A stretch of DNA of 64,000 nucleotides, taken from assembly GCF_041153465.1 (NCBI RefSeq), contig NZ_CP154858.1:2046001-2110000 (forward strand), read 5' to 3'. The position numbers were made by a program, and so were the translations under genes. A model generated the notes under the pieces. That model ran no database searches, was not told where the DNA came from, and saw nothing but the letters and a program-made list of their open reading frames with translations. Below, one piece after another: positions 1 through 8,434 of the stretch; the first letter of the stretch is position 1, and each line of letters starts with the position of its first letter. The DNA comes from Thermohahella caldifontis (lineage in GTDB: Bacteria > Pseudomonadota > Gammaproteobacteria > Pseudomonadales > Oleiphilaceae).

Positions 1-2
1 AG

Positions 3-122
3 GCACCCCTGCGCTTTCCCTTCATGACTGCACGCACGGTCTGGGGCATCTACTGGCAGGCCCTCAAACTCAAACTCAAGCGGGTCCCGTTCTACCCGCA
101 TCCGGAAAGGAGACTTTCATGA
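3..122 (+). CDS. DUF1365 family protein, C-terminal end (partial)
   Basis: The open frame running in from the left edge encodes about 39 residues (APLRFPFMTARTVWGIYWQA, then a Lys/Leu-rich stretch and FYPHPE) and stops at 120-122. This matches the usual C-terminus of DUF1365 proteins, which sit directly upstream of CFA synthases in photo-oxidative-stress lipid operons. The stop overlaps the next start as ATGA, so the two genes are probably translationally coupled. The rest of the gene lies outside the window. The molecular function of DUF1365 is not established. Confidence 0.75.
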   Translation, partial: APLRFPFMTARTVWGIYWQALKLKLKRVPFYPHPERRLS

Positions 123-1384
123 ACATGCCCCTGATGACACCCCCGCTTGCCACACTCGATCGACCCGCACGCCTGGCCCGGTCCCTGATTCTCAAGCGGT
201 TGCGCCAGCTTGAGAACGGCTCACTGACCCTGGTGGACAGTGAGGGCCGGGAGACATTCGGCGACCCGCAGGGCGCGGAACTGGCGGTGACCCTGACGGT
301 GCTGAACGGCCAGTTCTACACCCGCCTGATGCTGGGTGGCCCCAATGGCGCTGCAGAAAGCTATCTGGAGGGCGAATGGGCCTGTTCGGACCTGACGGCA
401 CTGATCCGGCTGCTGCTGCGCAACCGAGACGTACTCGAGGGTTTCGGTCGCGGTCTGGCGGCCGTGCGCTCGGCGGCCGACTGGCTCTGGCACGCCCTGA
501 ACCGCAACACCCGTTCGGGTTCGCGCAAGAACATCGCGGCCCACTACGATCTGGGCAATGATTTCTTCCGCCTGTTCCTGGACTCGCGCCTGATGTACTC
601 CAGTGCCCTGTACCGGACTGGCCAGGAGACACTCGAAGAGGCGAGCGAAGCCAAGTTGCGCCACATCTGTGACAAGCTGATGCTCACGCCCGACGATCAC
701 CTGCTGGAAGTGGGCACCGGCTGGGGCGGACTGGCCATCTACGCGGCCCGGCACTATGGTTGCCGGGTCACCACCACCACGCTGTCCCGCGAACAGTATG
801 AGGAGGCGCAGCGCCGTGTCGCAGAGGCCGGCCTCGACGATCGCGTCACCCTGCTGCTGGAAGACTACCGGGACCTGACCGGGACCTACGACAAGGTGGT
901 GTCGGTCGAAATGGTGGAGGCCGTGGGGCATCAGTATCTGGATACCTACTTCCGGACATTGCATGACCGGCTCAAGCCCGGCGGACAGGCGCTCATCCAG
1001 GCCATCACCATCGATGACCAGCGTTATGAGGCAGCGCTGAACGAAGTCGATTACATCAAGCGTTACATCTTCCCGGGCAGCTTCATTCCCTGTGTCTCCG
1101 TGCTGACGTCATCCGCCGCGCAGGCGGGACTGCGCCTGTTCAACCTCGAGGATATCGGTGCCTCCTATGCACTGACCCTGCGGGCCTGGCGCGAGCGCTT
1201 CGAGGCGAAGCTGGATACCGTGCGTGCCCTGGGCTACGACGAGCGCTTCATCCGCATGTGGCGGTTCTACCTGTGCTACTGTGAAGGCGGGTTTCTGGAG
1301 CGCGCCATCAGCGACGTGCACCTGCTGCTGACCCGCGACGGGGCGGATCGCCCCCAATGGCTGGGACAGGCCAGCCATGTCTGA
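119..1384 (+). CDS. cfa: Cyclopropane-fatty-acyl-phospholipid synthase family methyltransferase
   Basis: The 421-aa product is full length for the CFA/mycolic-acid-synthase family. It transfers a methyl(ene) group from S-adenosylmethionine to the double bond of unsaturated acyl chains in membrane phospholipids. The N-terminal lipid-binding part covers about residues 1-135. The SAM-binding Rossmann fold follows with LLEVGTGWGGLAIYAA (about 193-208) and the family signature SVEMVEAVGHQY. The C-terminal region KRYIFPGSFIP is also typical. It overlaps the upstream DUF1365 gene by 4 bp and the downstream DUF1295 gene by 8 bp. Because CFA paralogs next to DUF1365 include furan-fatty-acid methylases (UfaM type), the product could be a methylated or furan lipid rather than cyclopropane. 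Family assignment is firm; the exact product is not. Confidence 0.93.
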   Translation: MNMPLMTPPLATLDRPARLARSLILKRLRQLENGSLTLVDSEGRETFGDPQGAELAVTLTVLNGQFYTRLMLGGPNGAAESYLEGEWACSDLTALIRLLLRNRDVLEGFGRGLAAVRSAADWLWHALNRNTRSGSRKNIAAHYDLGNDFFRLFLDSRLMYSSALYRTGQETLEEASEAKLRHICDKLMLTPDDHLLEVGTGWGGLAIYAARHYGCRVTTTTLSREQYEEAQRRVAEAGLDDRVTLLLEDYRDLTGTYDKVVSVEMVEAVGHQYLDTYFRTLHDRLKPGGQALIQAITIDDQRYEAALNEVDYIKRYIFPGSFIPCVSVLTSSAAQAGLRLFNLEDIGASYALTLRAWRERFEAKLDTVRALGYDERFIRMWRFYLCYCEGGFLERAISDVHLLLTRDGADRPQWLGQASHV

Positions 1385-2165
1385 TCTGAATCCGGTCTGG
1401 GTCCTGCTCCTCGCCCTGTTTGCCATCGCCTGGTGGCGGCAGGTGCGCTCGGAGAACGCCGGCTGGGTGGATGTCTTGTGGGCCGCCTGCACGGCGCTGT
1501 TCGGTGCCGCCTTCGCGCTGACCGGACAGGGCGATTTTTTGCTCCGTGCGCTGACGGCCGTGCTTTATGTGCTTGCCTACGGCCGCCTGGCCCTGTATCT
1601 GCTGCGGCGCGTGGCCCGGGACCCGGAGGAGGACGGCCGCTACCGTGCCCTGCGCAACTGGGCGGGCCCGCGTGCCCCCTGGGTCTTTGGCCTGTTCTAT
1701 CTGGCCCAGGCGGGTTTCGTCTGGCTCTTTACCTGGCCGGCGCGCGTGCTGGCAGAGGGCACACTGCCTCCGGCATGGGCACTGGCGCCCGGACTGGCGC
1801 TGTGGGTCATCGGTCAGGCCGGTGTGCGTATCGCCGACCGGCAGCTGGATGCCTTTCGGCGCCGCCCGGAAAACCGCGGCCGCACCTGTCGTGACGGCCT
1901 GTGGCGCTATTCCCGTCACCCCAACTACTTCTTCGAGTGGCTGCACAGCTTCACCTGGCCGCTGCTCGCCCTGAACTCGCCCGGTGGCACCCTGCTGTGG
2001 GGCTTTCCCCTGCTGGTGTTCGCCTTCCTGTACGCGGTGACGGGCATTCCCCACACCGAAAAGCAGGCGCTGCGCAGCCGGGGGAACGACTACCGACGCT
2101 ACCAGCGCACCACCTCATCCTTCATTCCCTGGAGACCGAAACATGAATCTGATCAACATGGCTGA
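1377..2165 (+). CDS. DUF1295 domain membrane protein (steroid 5-alpha-reductase-like fold)
   Basis: The 262-aa protein has several hydrophobic segments (starting at WVLLLALFAIAWW) and the C-terminal signature LWRYSRHPNYFFEW at about residues 178-191. That signature is typical of DUF1295 and related isoprenylcysteine-methyltransferase/5-alpha-reductase-like membrane enzymes that bind NADPH or SAM near the membrane. It starts inside the CFA gene (8-bp overlap) and ends inside the next methyltransferase gene (23-bp overlap), so all three are one tightly coupled unit. DUF1295 proteins accompany CFA synthases in singlet-oxygen and light regulons. Modification or reduction of unsaturated or methylated acyl chains is an inference. 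Confidence 0.85.
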   Translation: MSDLNPVWVLLLALFAIAWWRQVRSENAGWVDVLWAACTALFGAAFALTGQGDFLLRALTAVLYVLAYGRLALYLLRRVARDPEEDGRYRALRNWAGPRAPWVFGLFYLAQAGFVWLFTWPARVLAEGTLPPAWALAPGLALWVIGQAGVRIADRQLDAFRRRPENRGRTCRDGLWRYSRHPNYFFEWLHSFTWPLLALNSPGGTLLWGFPLLVFAFLYAVTGIPHTEKQALRSRGNDYRRYQRTTSSFIPWRPKHESDQHG

Positions 2166-3147
2166 AAACGGCTGGTTCCCCGACCCCGTCATTCGCATGG
2201 GCATTCGCAAGCTCTGCGGCGAACGCCTGAAGCAGTGTGAACGCCGCCCCGTCAACCCGGACGCCCTGCGCCCCGGACAGGGCCGCGTGGCCGTGGCCAC
2301 CGACGAGGCCAACCGGCAGCATTACGAATTGCCTCCCGAGTTCTTCCAGCGCGTGCTCGGCCCGCATCTCAAGTACAGCGCCTGCCTGTTCGAGCGGGAT
2401 GACAGCACCCTTGCTGACGCCGAGCGTGCCATGCTCCAGCTTTATCTGGCCCGTGCGGAACTGGATGACGGTCAGCGCATTCTTGAGTTGGGCTGTGGCT
2501 GGGGATCGCTGAGCCTGTTCATGGCCGAACGCTTCCCCAATTCGCACATTACCGCCGTGTCCAACTCCCGGTCCCAGAAGCAGTTCATCGATCAGCGCGC
2601 CCGGGAACGGGGCCTGACCAACCTGACCGTGCTCACCCGCGACGTCAACACGCTGGAACTCAATGGCACCTTTGACCGCATTGTCAGCGTCGAAATGCTC
2701 GAGCACGTCCGTGACCACGCGGGGCTCTTTGCCCGGGTCCGGCAGTGGATGGCACCGGATGCCACCTTCTTCATTCACATCTTCTGCCATGACCGCTTCA
2801 TGTATCCGTTCGAGGATCAGGGCGAGTCTGACTGGATGGCCCGGCATTTCTTCACCGGCGGCGTCATGCCCAGTTTCGACATCTTCAGCCGGACACAGGC
2901 CGTCCTGCCCGTGCGCCAGCAGTGGCAGGTCAACGGCACCCACTATGCCCGAACGGCACGGGCCTGGCTGAACAACATGGATGCCCATGCTGACGAGATC
3001 CGCGAGATCTTCAACGAGACTTACGGGCGCGCGCAGTCCGGCCGCTGGATCAACCGCTGGCGCATGTTCTTCATGGCCTGCGAGGAACTGTTCGGCTACC
3101 GGGATGGCAAGGAGTGGTACGTGGGCCATTACCTGCTCAGCCGTTGA
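2143..3147 (+). CDS. Second CFA-synthase-like SAM-dependent methyltransferase
   Basis: The 334-aa product is shorter than classical CFA synthase because most of the N-terminal lipid-binding domain is missing. It keeps the SAM-binding motif ILELGCGWGSLSLFMAERFP and SVEMLEHVRDH. The C-terminal region includes FFTGGVMPSFDIF, corresponding to the FPGGxxPS element of CFA enzymes. Its start lies 23 bp inside the DUF1295 gene. Two CFA-like paralogs flanking a DUF1295 gene suggests successive steps on the same acyl chain, which is an inference. The substrate is unknown. Annotation pipelines usually call this class a cyclopropane-fatty-acyl-phospholipid synthase or class I SAM methyltransferase. Confidence 0.88.
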   Translation: MNLINMAENGWFPDPVIRMGIRKLCGERLKQCERRPVNPDALRPGQGRVAVATDEANRQHYELPPEFFQRVLGPHLKYSACLFERDDSTLADAERAMLQLYLARAELDDGQRILELGCGWGSLSLFMAERFPNSHITAVSNSRSQKQFIDQRARERGLTNLTVLTRDVNTLELNGTFDRIVSVEMLEHVRDHAGLFARVRQWMAPDATFFIHIFCHDRFMYPFEDQGESDWMARHFFTGGVMPSFDIFSRTQAVLPVRQQWQVNGTHYARTARAWLNNMDAHADEIREIFNETYGRAQSGRWINRWRMFFMACEELFGYRDGKEWYVGHYLLSR

Positions 3148-3159
3148 GGTGACTGCCGG

Positions 3160-4461
3160 ATGAGTGAACCACGCAAGGGTCTCAATAGTCGCCTGATCCG
3201 GGTCTTTGCCCTGCAGGCAACGCTGGTCAGTGTCGCCACCGCGCTGGGGGTGTGGGCCGCCTACGCCATCACCGAGCAATACCTGGTGCGGCAGGCCCTG
3301 ACCACGGAGGCCGACTACTTCCTCGAACAACGCGCCGCCCGGCCCGGCTTTCCGGTGCCGGAAACCCGCAACATGAAGGGCTACCTGATCGGTCCTGTGG
3401 CCCCGGAAGGTGCCAGAGACGACACAGCCGACGCCATACCGGCTCCCCTGAAGGCGCTCCCGGGCGACTATTTTGGCCGGGTGCAGCTGCCAGATGGCGA
3501 ACCCATTGTCATGGTCCGTGAGCTGACGGATGGCCGGCGCCTGATCCTCGTGTTCAAGGAACAGCAGGTCACGCGTCTGGCGTTGCTGTTTGGCGTCGCG
3601 CCGCTCACGATTGTGCTGATCCTGATCTACACCGCCTCCTGGTTCACGTTCCGCCAGTCGCAGGCGCTCATCAGCCCGGTCGTGTCTCTGGCCCGCCTGA
3701 TCAGCCGGGCTGACGTTACGGATGGCAAGACGCTCAAGGCACGCATTGAAGCCCTCAAGGGCGAAGATGCCGATGTGGATGCGCTGGCCGATGCCTTCCT
3801 GCGCTTTCTCGACCGTCTGGAGGCCTTTGTGGAACGGGAACGCAGCTTTACCCGTTATGCCTCACATGAGCTGCGCACACCGCTGGCCGCGCTGCGTGCC
3901 GGACTGGATGTCATGGATCAGGGGGCTTCCGGCGAGGCCACACAACGTCTCACCCGGCGCATGCGCAGCACGCTGGATGACATGCAGAACCTCATCACCA
4001 CGTTGCTGCAACTGACACGCTCCCGCGAGCAGCCGGAAACGGCAGTCACCGTGTCCGTCCGCCCGCTGATGGCCGACGTGGCGGCCCAGTGCAAGGCCGC
4101 ACTGGACGACACCACCACCCAGATTGAACTGGCCATTGATCCGGATCTGGCACTGCCCCTGCCGCCGACCACGGTGCGCCTGGCCGCGACCAACCTGCTG
4201 CGCAACGCCTGCCAGTATGGTGATGGGTGGGTGAAAGTCACTGTCGATGAGCGCGCGCTGACTGTGGAGGACAACGGCCCCGGCCTGACGCCGGAGGATC
4301 TGCGAGCGATCGGGCAGCCGTTCTATCGTGGCACGACCCGGGTGGCCGGCCACGGACTGGGTCTGGCACTGGTGCTGGCCCTGTGCGAGCGCCATGGCTG
4401 GCGCTTTGAACTGCGCAACCGTGAGGCGGGCGGCGCCTGTTTCAGTGTGTACTGGTCATGA
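3160..4461 (+). CDS. Membrane sensor histidine kinase
   Basis: The 433-aa kinase has a TM helix at about residues 13-35, a periplasmic sensor loop of about 105 residues, and a second TM at about 143-163. A linker leads to the HisKA dimerisation box SFTRYASHELRTPLAAL, with phospho-acceptor His236 (codon 3865-3867). The HATPase_c domain has an N box at NLLRNACQYG and G boxes at VEDNGPGL and GHGLGLAL. It begins 12 bp after the methyltransferase, so it is the last gene of the lipid operon. Only 15 bp separate its stop from that of a response regulator on the opposite strand, which is its probable partner. The periplasmic loop was not matched to a known sensor domain, so the stimulus is unknown. 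Confidence 0.92.
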   Translation: MSEPRKGLNSRLIRVFALQATLVSVATALGVWAAYAITEQYLVRQALTTEADYFLEQRAARPGFPVPETRNMKGYLIGPVAPEGARDDTADAIPAPLKALPGDYFGRVQLPDGEPIVMVRELTDGRRLILVFKEQQVTRLALLFGVAPLTIVLILIYTASWFTFRQSQALISPVVSLARLISRADVTDGKTLKARIEALKGEDADVDALADAFLRFLDRLEAFVERERSFTRYASHELRTPLAALRAGLDVMDQGASGEATQRLTRRMRSTLDDMQNLITTLLQLTRSREQPETAVTVSVRPLMADVAAQCKAALDDTTTQIELAIDPDLALPLPPTTVRLAATNLLRNACQYGDGWVKVTVDERALTVEDNGPGLTPEDLRAIGQPFYRGTTRVAGHGLGLALVLALCERHGWRFELRNREAGGACFSVYWS

Positions 4462-4476
4462 CAGCCGAGCCGTCCC

Positions 4477-5187
4477 TCACCCGACGGTGTCGCTGCCGCC
4501 TTCCTGCAGCTGGTACCCCACTCCGGGCAGAGTGCGGATCATGGCACTGCCAAAGGGCTTGTCCACTGCCTGACGCAGTTGGTAGAAATGGCTACGCAAG
4601 GCGTCAGTGTCCGGCGGGTCTTCGCCCCAGACTTCGGCAATGAGGTCCGCCCGCGGCACCACGTTGGGCGCCTCGCGCATGAGAATGTGAAGAATACGAA
4701 AGCCGAAGGGCGTAAGTTTCAGGCGCTTGCCCTGCCGCCGGGCTTCCTGCCGCTTCAGATCCAGCTCCAGATCGGCCCAGCGCAGCAGGGTCCGGCTGAC
4801 CTCGCCCCGGTTGCGCCGGATCAGGGCGGTGAGCCGCGCGGCCAGCTCCGGCAGATCAAAGGGCTTGACGAGATAGTCGTCGGCCCCGCAGTCAAACCCC
4901 TGCAGGCGATCGCCCAGCTCATCCCGTGCAGTCAGCATGAGCACCGGCATGGTGAGCCCGCCATCCTGACGCCAGCGACGACAGATCTCGAACCCGTCCA
5001 GCCCCGGCAACATGATGTCCAGCACCACGGCATCATAGCGGTTGACCGTGCCCAGATGCAGGGCACTCAGGCCATCGCGTGCATAGTCCACGCAAAAACC
5101 GGCATTTTCGAGAAAAATACCTACGGTTTCGGAGAGAATTTCGTGATCTTCTACCAGCAGCACATGTGCGTTGCGGGGCACGTCCAT
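4477..5187 (-). CDS. OmpR/PhoB-type response regulator
   Basis: The 236-aa protein has a receiver domain (about residues 8-120) with acidic pocket E13-D14, phospho-acceptor Asp57 in VVLDIMLPGLDG and the conserved Lys in DYLVKPF. A C-terminal winged-helix DNA-binding domain ends in RTLPGVGYQL. It is the last gene of the rudS-merR-phrB operon: its start lies 1 bp beyond the phrB stop. Its stop faces that of the histidine kinase 15 bp away. The pair therefore appears to be a two-component system whose halves belong to two convergent operons. Target genes cannot be read from the sequence; the membrane-lipid operon that carries the kinase is a reasonable guess. Confidence 0.93.
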   Translation of the reverse strand: MDVPRNAHVLLVEDHEILSETVGIFLENAGFCVDYARDGLSALHLGTVNRYDAVVLDIMLPGLDGFEICRRWRQDGGLTMPVLMLTARDELGDRLQGFDCGADDYLVKPFDLPELAARLTALIRRNRGEVSRTLLRWADLELDLKRQEARRQGKRLKLTPFGFRILHILMREAPNVVPRADLIAEVWGEDPPDTDALRSHFYQLRQAVDKPFGSAMIRTLPGVGYQLQEGGSDTVG

Positions 5188-5188
5188 A

Positions 5189-6634
5189 TCAGATGCCCTC
5201 CAGTTGCCTCGGTTCAGGTGTCCGGCCGGATTTGGCCGCTTCGAATGCCTGCAATGCTCTCAGACGCGCAGCACCGTGATCCACGATCGGCCGGGGGTAA
5301 TCCAGCTGCACGCCCCGCGCCTGCGCCCAGGTATGGGGCGTATGAACGTGCTTGCCCGGCACGCGGGCAAGCTCCGGCACCCACCGCCTGACGTAATCGC
5401 CTGCCGGATCGTAACGCTGCCCTTGTGTGATCGGGTTGAACACCCGGAAGTAGGGCTGCGCGTCGGTCCCCGTGGAGGCGGCCCATTGCCAGCCCCCGTT
5501 GTTGGCGGCGAAATCCCCGTCCACGAGGTGACGCATGAAATGCCGCTCCCCGGCCTGCCAGTGAATGAGCAGATCCTTGGTCAGAAAGCTCGCCACGATC
5601 ATGCGCACCCGGTTGTGCATCCATCCGGTGGCCGCCAGCTGACGCATCCCGGCATCAACAATGGGAAAGCCGGTGCGGCCCGCCTGCCAGGCATCGAGTT
5701 CCCGGGGCGCATCCCGCCATGCCACGGCGTGTGTCCATGCCTGAAAGGGCTGCCCGCGAACCAGTTGTGGAAAGGCCACGATCAGGTGCTGGTAGAAATC
5801 ACGCCATCCCAGCTCATTCAGCCAGCTGAAGCCGGGTGAAGCGGGATTGACCAGCGCATCCGGACAGGCCTCCAGCAAGGCCGCCACACACTGGCGGGGC
5901 GACAGGGCACCGATGGCCAGCCAGGGTGAGACCTGACTGGTGCCGTCCAGATCCGGGCGGTCACGCTGCTCCGCATAGTTGAATAGCGACTGCGCCACAA
6001 ACCGCTCCAGCCGCGCATGAATGGCGTCCTCTTCCGCCGGCCACACCGGCGCGTCCTCTGCAGGGGCCCAGTCCGGCCAGGGCAGCGCCGTTTCCGCCAG
6101 CGGCGGGCCAGCCTGCGGCACCGGCAACACGCCCTGCCAGTTTTTCTGCAACGCCTGCAACCAGCGGCGCCGGAACGGCGTGTACACCCTGAACATGTCG
6201 CCCTGCTGAGTGTGCACCTGCCCCGGTACCACCAGCACGCGGTCATGCAGACGTGTGAAAGGGATCGACAGACGACGGGCCACGGCCTCATCCCGGGCGA
6301 CCTCATCCACTTCATACTCGTGATGGGCCCAGAGAGCGTCCACCTGATGGGTGCGACACCATGATTCCAGCACCTCGGGCACCTCCGCAAACGTGGGCAC
6401 CACCACATGATCGAGCACCACCCCCGCACGCGCCAGAAGCCCGTGCAGAACCTGCACGCGGGCGGCAACCAGACGTCGCCATGCCGGGCTGCGGTCATGC
6501 CGCGCCCAGGTCTCGGGCGTGGCCACAAACACGGCGCGCACACCAGTACCCGATGCGCGGGCCTGCGCCACGGCACGGCTCAGGGCGGGATGGTCAGCCA
6601 CCCGCAGATCACGCCGGAACCACACGCCGATCAT
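5189..6634 (-). CDS. phrB: Deoxyribodipyrimidine photolyase (class I CPD type)
   Basis: The 481-aa flavoprotein repairs cyclobutane pyrimidine dimers using blue/near-UV light. The antenna-binding Rossmann domain begins GVWFRRDLRVADHPAL. The FAD-binding helical domain carries VSPWLAIGALSPRQC, WLNELGWRDFYQHL, TGWMHNRVRMIVASFL and the signature FAANNGGWQWAASTGTD. Length and motif order are those of bacterial class I enzymes. Its start overlaps the merR stop by 4 bp, and the response regulator starts right after its stop. Location in an operon with RudS and a LitR-like MerR regulator suggests light induction, as described for pseudomonads (family knowledge plus inference). Confidence 0.97.
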   Translation of the reverse strand: MIGVWFRRDLRVADHPALSRAVAQARASGTGVRAVFVATPETWARHDRSPAWRRLVAARVQVLHGLLARAGVVLDHVVVPTFAEVPEVLESWCRTHQVDALWAHHEYEVDEVARDEAVARRLSIPFTRLHDRVLVVPGQVHTQQGDMFRVYTPFRRRWLQALQKNWQGVLPVPQAGPPLAETALPWPDWAPAEDAPVWPAEEDAIHARLERFVAQSLFNYAEQRDRPDLDGTSQVSPWLAIGALSPRQCVAALLEACPDALVNPASPGFSWLNELGWRDFYQHLIVAFPQLVRGQPFQAWTHAVAWRDAPRELDAWQAGRTGFPIVDAGMRQLAATGWMHNRVRMIVASFLTKDLLIHWQAGERHFMRHLVDGDFAANNGGWQWAASTGTDAQPYFRVFNPITQGQRYDPAGDYVRRWVPELARVPGKHVHTPHTWAQARGVQLDYPRPIVDHGAARLRALQAFEAAKSGRTPEPRQLEGI

Positions 6635-7440
6635 GAGGCGCTCTCCAGGCGGGCGGTGAGCCAGGGCAACAGGCCGCCGAGCACCCCCACATCCCGGCCG
6701 GCATCACGTGCGCCCCGAACCAACTCCAGGGCCGCCTCAGGCAGGGGCTGGTGCCCCACGAGCACGAGCCGGTGTTTCGCCTGCATCATCAGCGCCCGGA
6801 GTGCCTCGATATCCTGTCCGATCTGGGAGAACTGCGTCACCCTGTACTGTTTCAGGTGCCACCCAAGCGCGGTGAACCAGCCCAGCGTCTCCGCCCGGGG
6901 GTCCAGCGTCACCACCCACACGGGCTCGGCATGTCGGGGCACACTCTTGCGCATCAGGGGCGCGCAGGCGCGTACCACCACCTGACGCCACAGCGCCTCT
7001 TCCAGCGTCCCGGCCGGCCGGGGGCGTGCCGCCAGCTCAAATTCCAGCGGCAACACCAGACGATCCACAAAGGTGTCATGGGGATAGGCCTTCATGGCAC
7101 CTTCCAGCTGGCGCAGTGCCTTCTCCGCATCCAGGGCCTGGATGGCTGCAAGCAGCTGCTCCAGTTCCGGCAAGGTGTCTGCCGTCTGCTCCGGAACCGG
7201 CATGGCATCGAGCAAGGCTTTCACCTTGCTGATCGCCACGCCCTGATTGAGCCAGGCCAGAATACGCCGAATCCGGTTAACGTCTTCGGCGGTATAGAGG
7301 CGATGCCCCTTGTCATTGCGCCGGGGTTTCAGCAATCCGTAACGCCGCTCCCAGGCACGAAGGGTCACCCCCAGTACGCCGGTGAGCTCGCTGACCCGCT
7401 TGATGCTGTACAACGTCCGGGTTTCTTCGTCCATCATCAC
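6631..7440 (-). CDS. MerR-family regulator, LitR-like without an obvious B12 site
   Basis: The 269-aa protein has an N-terminal MerR winged helix (about residues 10-80), with recognition segment LRAWERRYGLLKPRRNDKGH and wing RLYTAEDVNRIRRI. The C-terminal portion has the length and layout of the cobalamin-binding half of LitR/CarH regulators. Where those carry ExH and DxHxxG cobalamin residues, this protein shows DPRAETLGW and FSQIGQD, so B12 binding looks lost. Such B12-free LitR-type proteins occur in pseudomonads, where a separate photoreceptor supplies the light signal. It lies between rudS and phrB with ATGA overlaps on both sides. It probably binds the TATACA-N11-TGTATA palindromes upstream of rudS. 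Confidence 0.9.
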   Translation of the reverse strand: MMMDEETRTLYSIKRVSELTGVLGVTLRAWERRYGLLKPRRNDKGHRLYTAEDVNRIRRILAWLNQGVAISKVKALLDAMPVPEQTADTLPELEQLLAAIQALDAEKALRQLEGAMKAYPHDTFVDRLVLPLEFELAARPRPAGTLEEALWRQVVVRACAPLMRKSVPRHAEPVWVVTLDPRAETLGWFTALGWHLKQYRVTQFSQIGQDIEALRALMMQAKHRLVLVGHQPLPEAALELVRGARDAGRDVGVLGGLLPWLTARLESAS

Positions 7441-8381
7441 AACTCGACTCTCAGTTTGAGATCCGCAGGATACGGGTTCAGGTAATGCTGATCCGCCAGA
7501 TAGGACTGCGGGTGCCTGACCAGCAGATGGCGAATAACGGACAGGACAGCCATGAGCGGCGCTTCGCCGTTACGGTAGGCATGGATGAGCCGCGTCAGTT
7601 CCGCCTTTTCTTCCCCGGGCAGGACCTTCTTGAAATAGCCCTGCAGGTGCATGAGCACATTGGTGTGCTGGCGGCGCGTCACGACAGTCTTCAGTGCATC
7701 CATGAAGCCCTGGCGATAGGCACGCCAGAACTGCGGGCCGGCCGAGGTGCCAACAGACGCAATCAAACGCCCCAGCTCTGCCGCGGCCTGCTGGCTGGCC
7801 GCCATGAGCGTGTACTTGTACCGGGTATGAAAACGCACATAGGCATCGGCCGGCGCATCCTCGGGCAGGGACTGGTAGAAGTCATGCAGGGCAAAGACCC
7901 GCATGACGAAATTCTCGCGCAGCATGATGTCCTGCAGGCGTCCGTTTTCCTCCACGGGCAGCCAGGGCATGGCCTCCATCAGCCGCGCCGTCCACAGGCC
8001 GACGCCACGCTTTTCCCCCTGGGGATTGCCTTCACTGAACACGGGCACCCGCTCCATGCCGCAGGACGGGCTCTTGGCACAGACGACGTAGCCGCACAGG
8101 TGGGTCAACGTCGGCAGCTTCTGATCCGCAAACTGGTGCATCTTGTCGGTCACGTCCAGCGAGGAATCCTGCGTGCCGCGCACATGGATCTGCCCGTCTT
8201 CCTCCACCAGGCGGATCGTGGGCCGGGGAATGCCCAGACCAATCGCCACTTCCGGGCAGACCGGCACATAGGCAAACCACCGGGACAGCTCATCCGTGAC
8301 AAACCGGTGGCGCTTGTGGCCACCGTCATAGCGCACTTCTTCGCCCAGTACACAGGCACTGACACCGACAGGAATCTTCAT
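7437..8381 (-). CDS. rudS: tRNA 4-thiouridine desulfidase (TudS/DUF523 + DUF1722 fusion)
   Basis: The 314-aa protein fuses an N-terminal DUF523/TudS domain (about residues 1-150) with a C-terminal DUF1722/YbgA domain (about 160-310). Cysteines expected to hold a [4Fe-4S] cluster are visible in GVSACVLG, VPVCPEVAIG and CAKSPSCGMERV. Proteins of this architecture (RudS) remove sulfur from 4-thiouridine in tRNA, the main near-UV chromophore of bacterial tRNA. Pairing with photolyase fits that role and mirrors ybgA-phr in E. coli. It is the first gene of the rudS-merR-phrB-regulator operon and overlaps merR by 4 bp. Two palindromic operators lie within 80 bp upstream of its start. Confidence 0.88.
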   Translation of the reverse strand: MKIPVGVSACVLGEEVRYDGGHKRHRFVTDELSRWFAYVPVCPEVAIGLGIPRPTIRLVEEDGQIHVRGTQDSSLDVTDKMHQFADQKLPTLTHLCGYVVCAKSPSCGMERVPVFSEGNPQGEKRGVGLWTARLMEAMPWLPVEENGRLQDIMLRENFVMRVFALHDFYQSLPEDAPADAYVRFHTRYKYTLMAASQQAAAELGRLIASVGTSAGPQFWRAYRQGFMDALKTVVTRRQHTNVLMHLQGYFKKVLPGEEKAELTRLIHAYRNGEAPLMAVLSVIRHLLVRHPQSYLADQHYLNPYPADLKLRVEL

Positions 8382-8391
8382 GGCACAACCT

Positions 8392-8414
8392 TATACAAAT
8401 TCAACGCATGTATA
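8392..8414. promoter_or_regulatory. Palindromic operator 1 upstream of rudS (TATACA-N11-TGTATA)
   Basis: TATACA at 8392-8397 and TGTATA at 8409-8414 form a perfect 6-bp inverted repeat with an 11-bp spacer, 11 bp upstream of the rudS start. It resembles LitR/PplR-type MerR operators (TRTACA...TGTAYA), with the spacer recalled as 12 in P. putida. The MerR protein of the same operon is the likely binder (inference). Confidence 0.6.
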
Positions 8415-8434
8415 CCCTAGCACACACCACAAAG

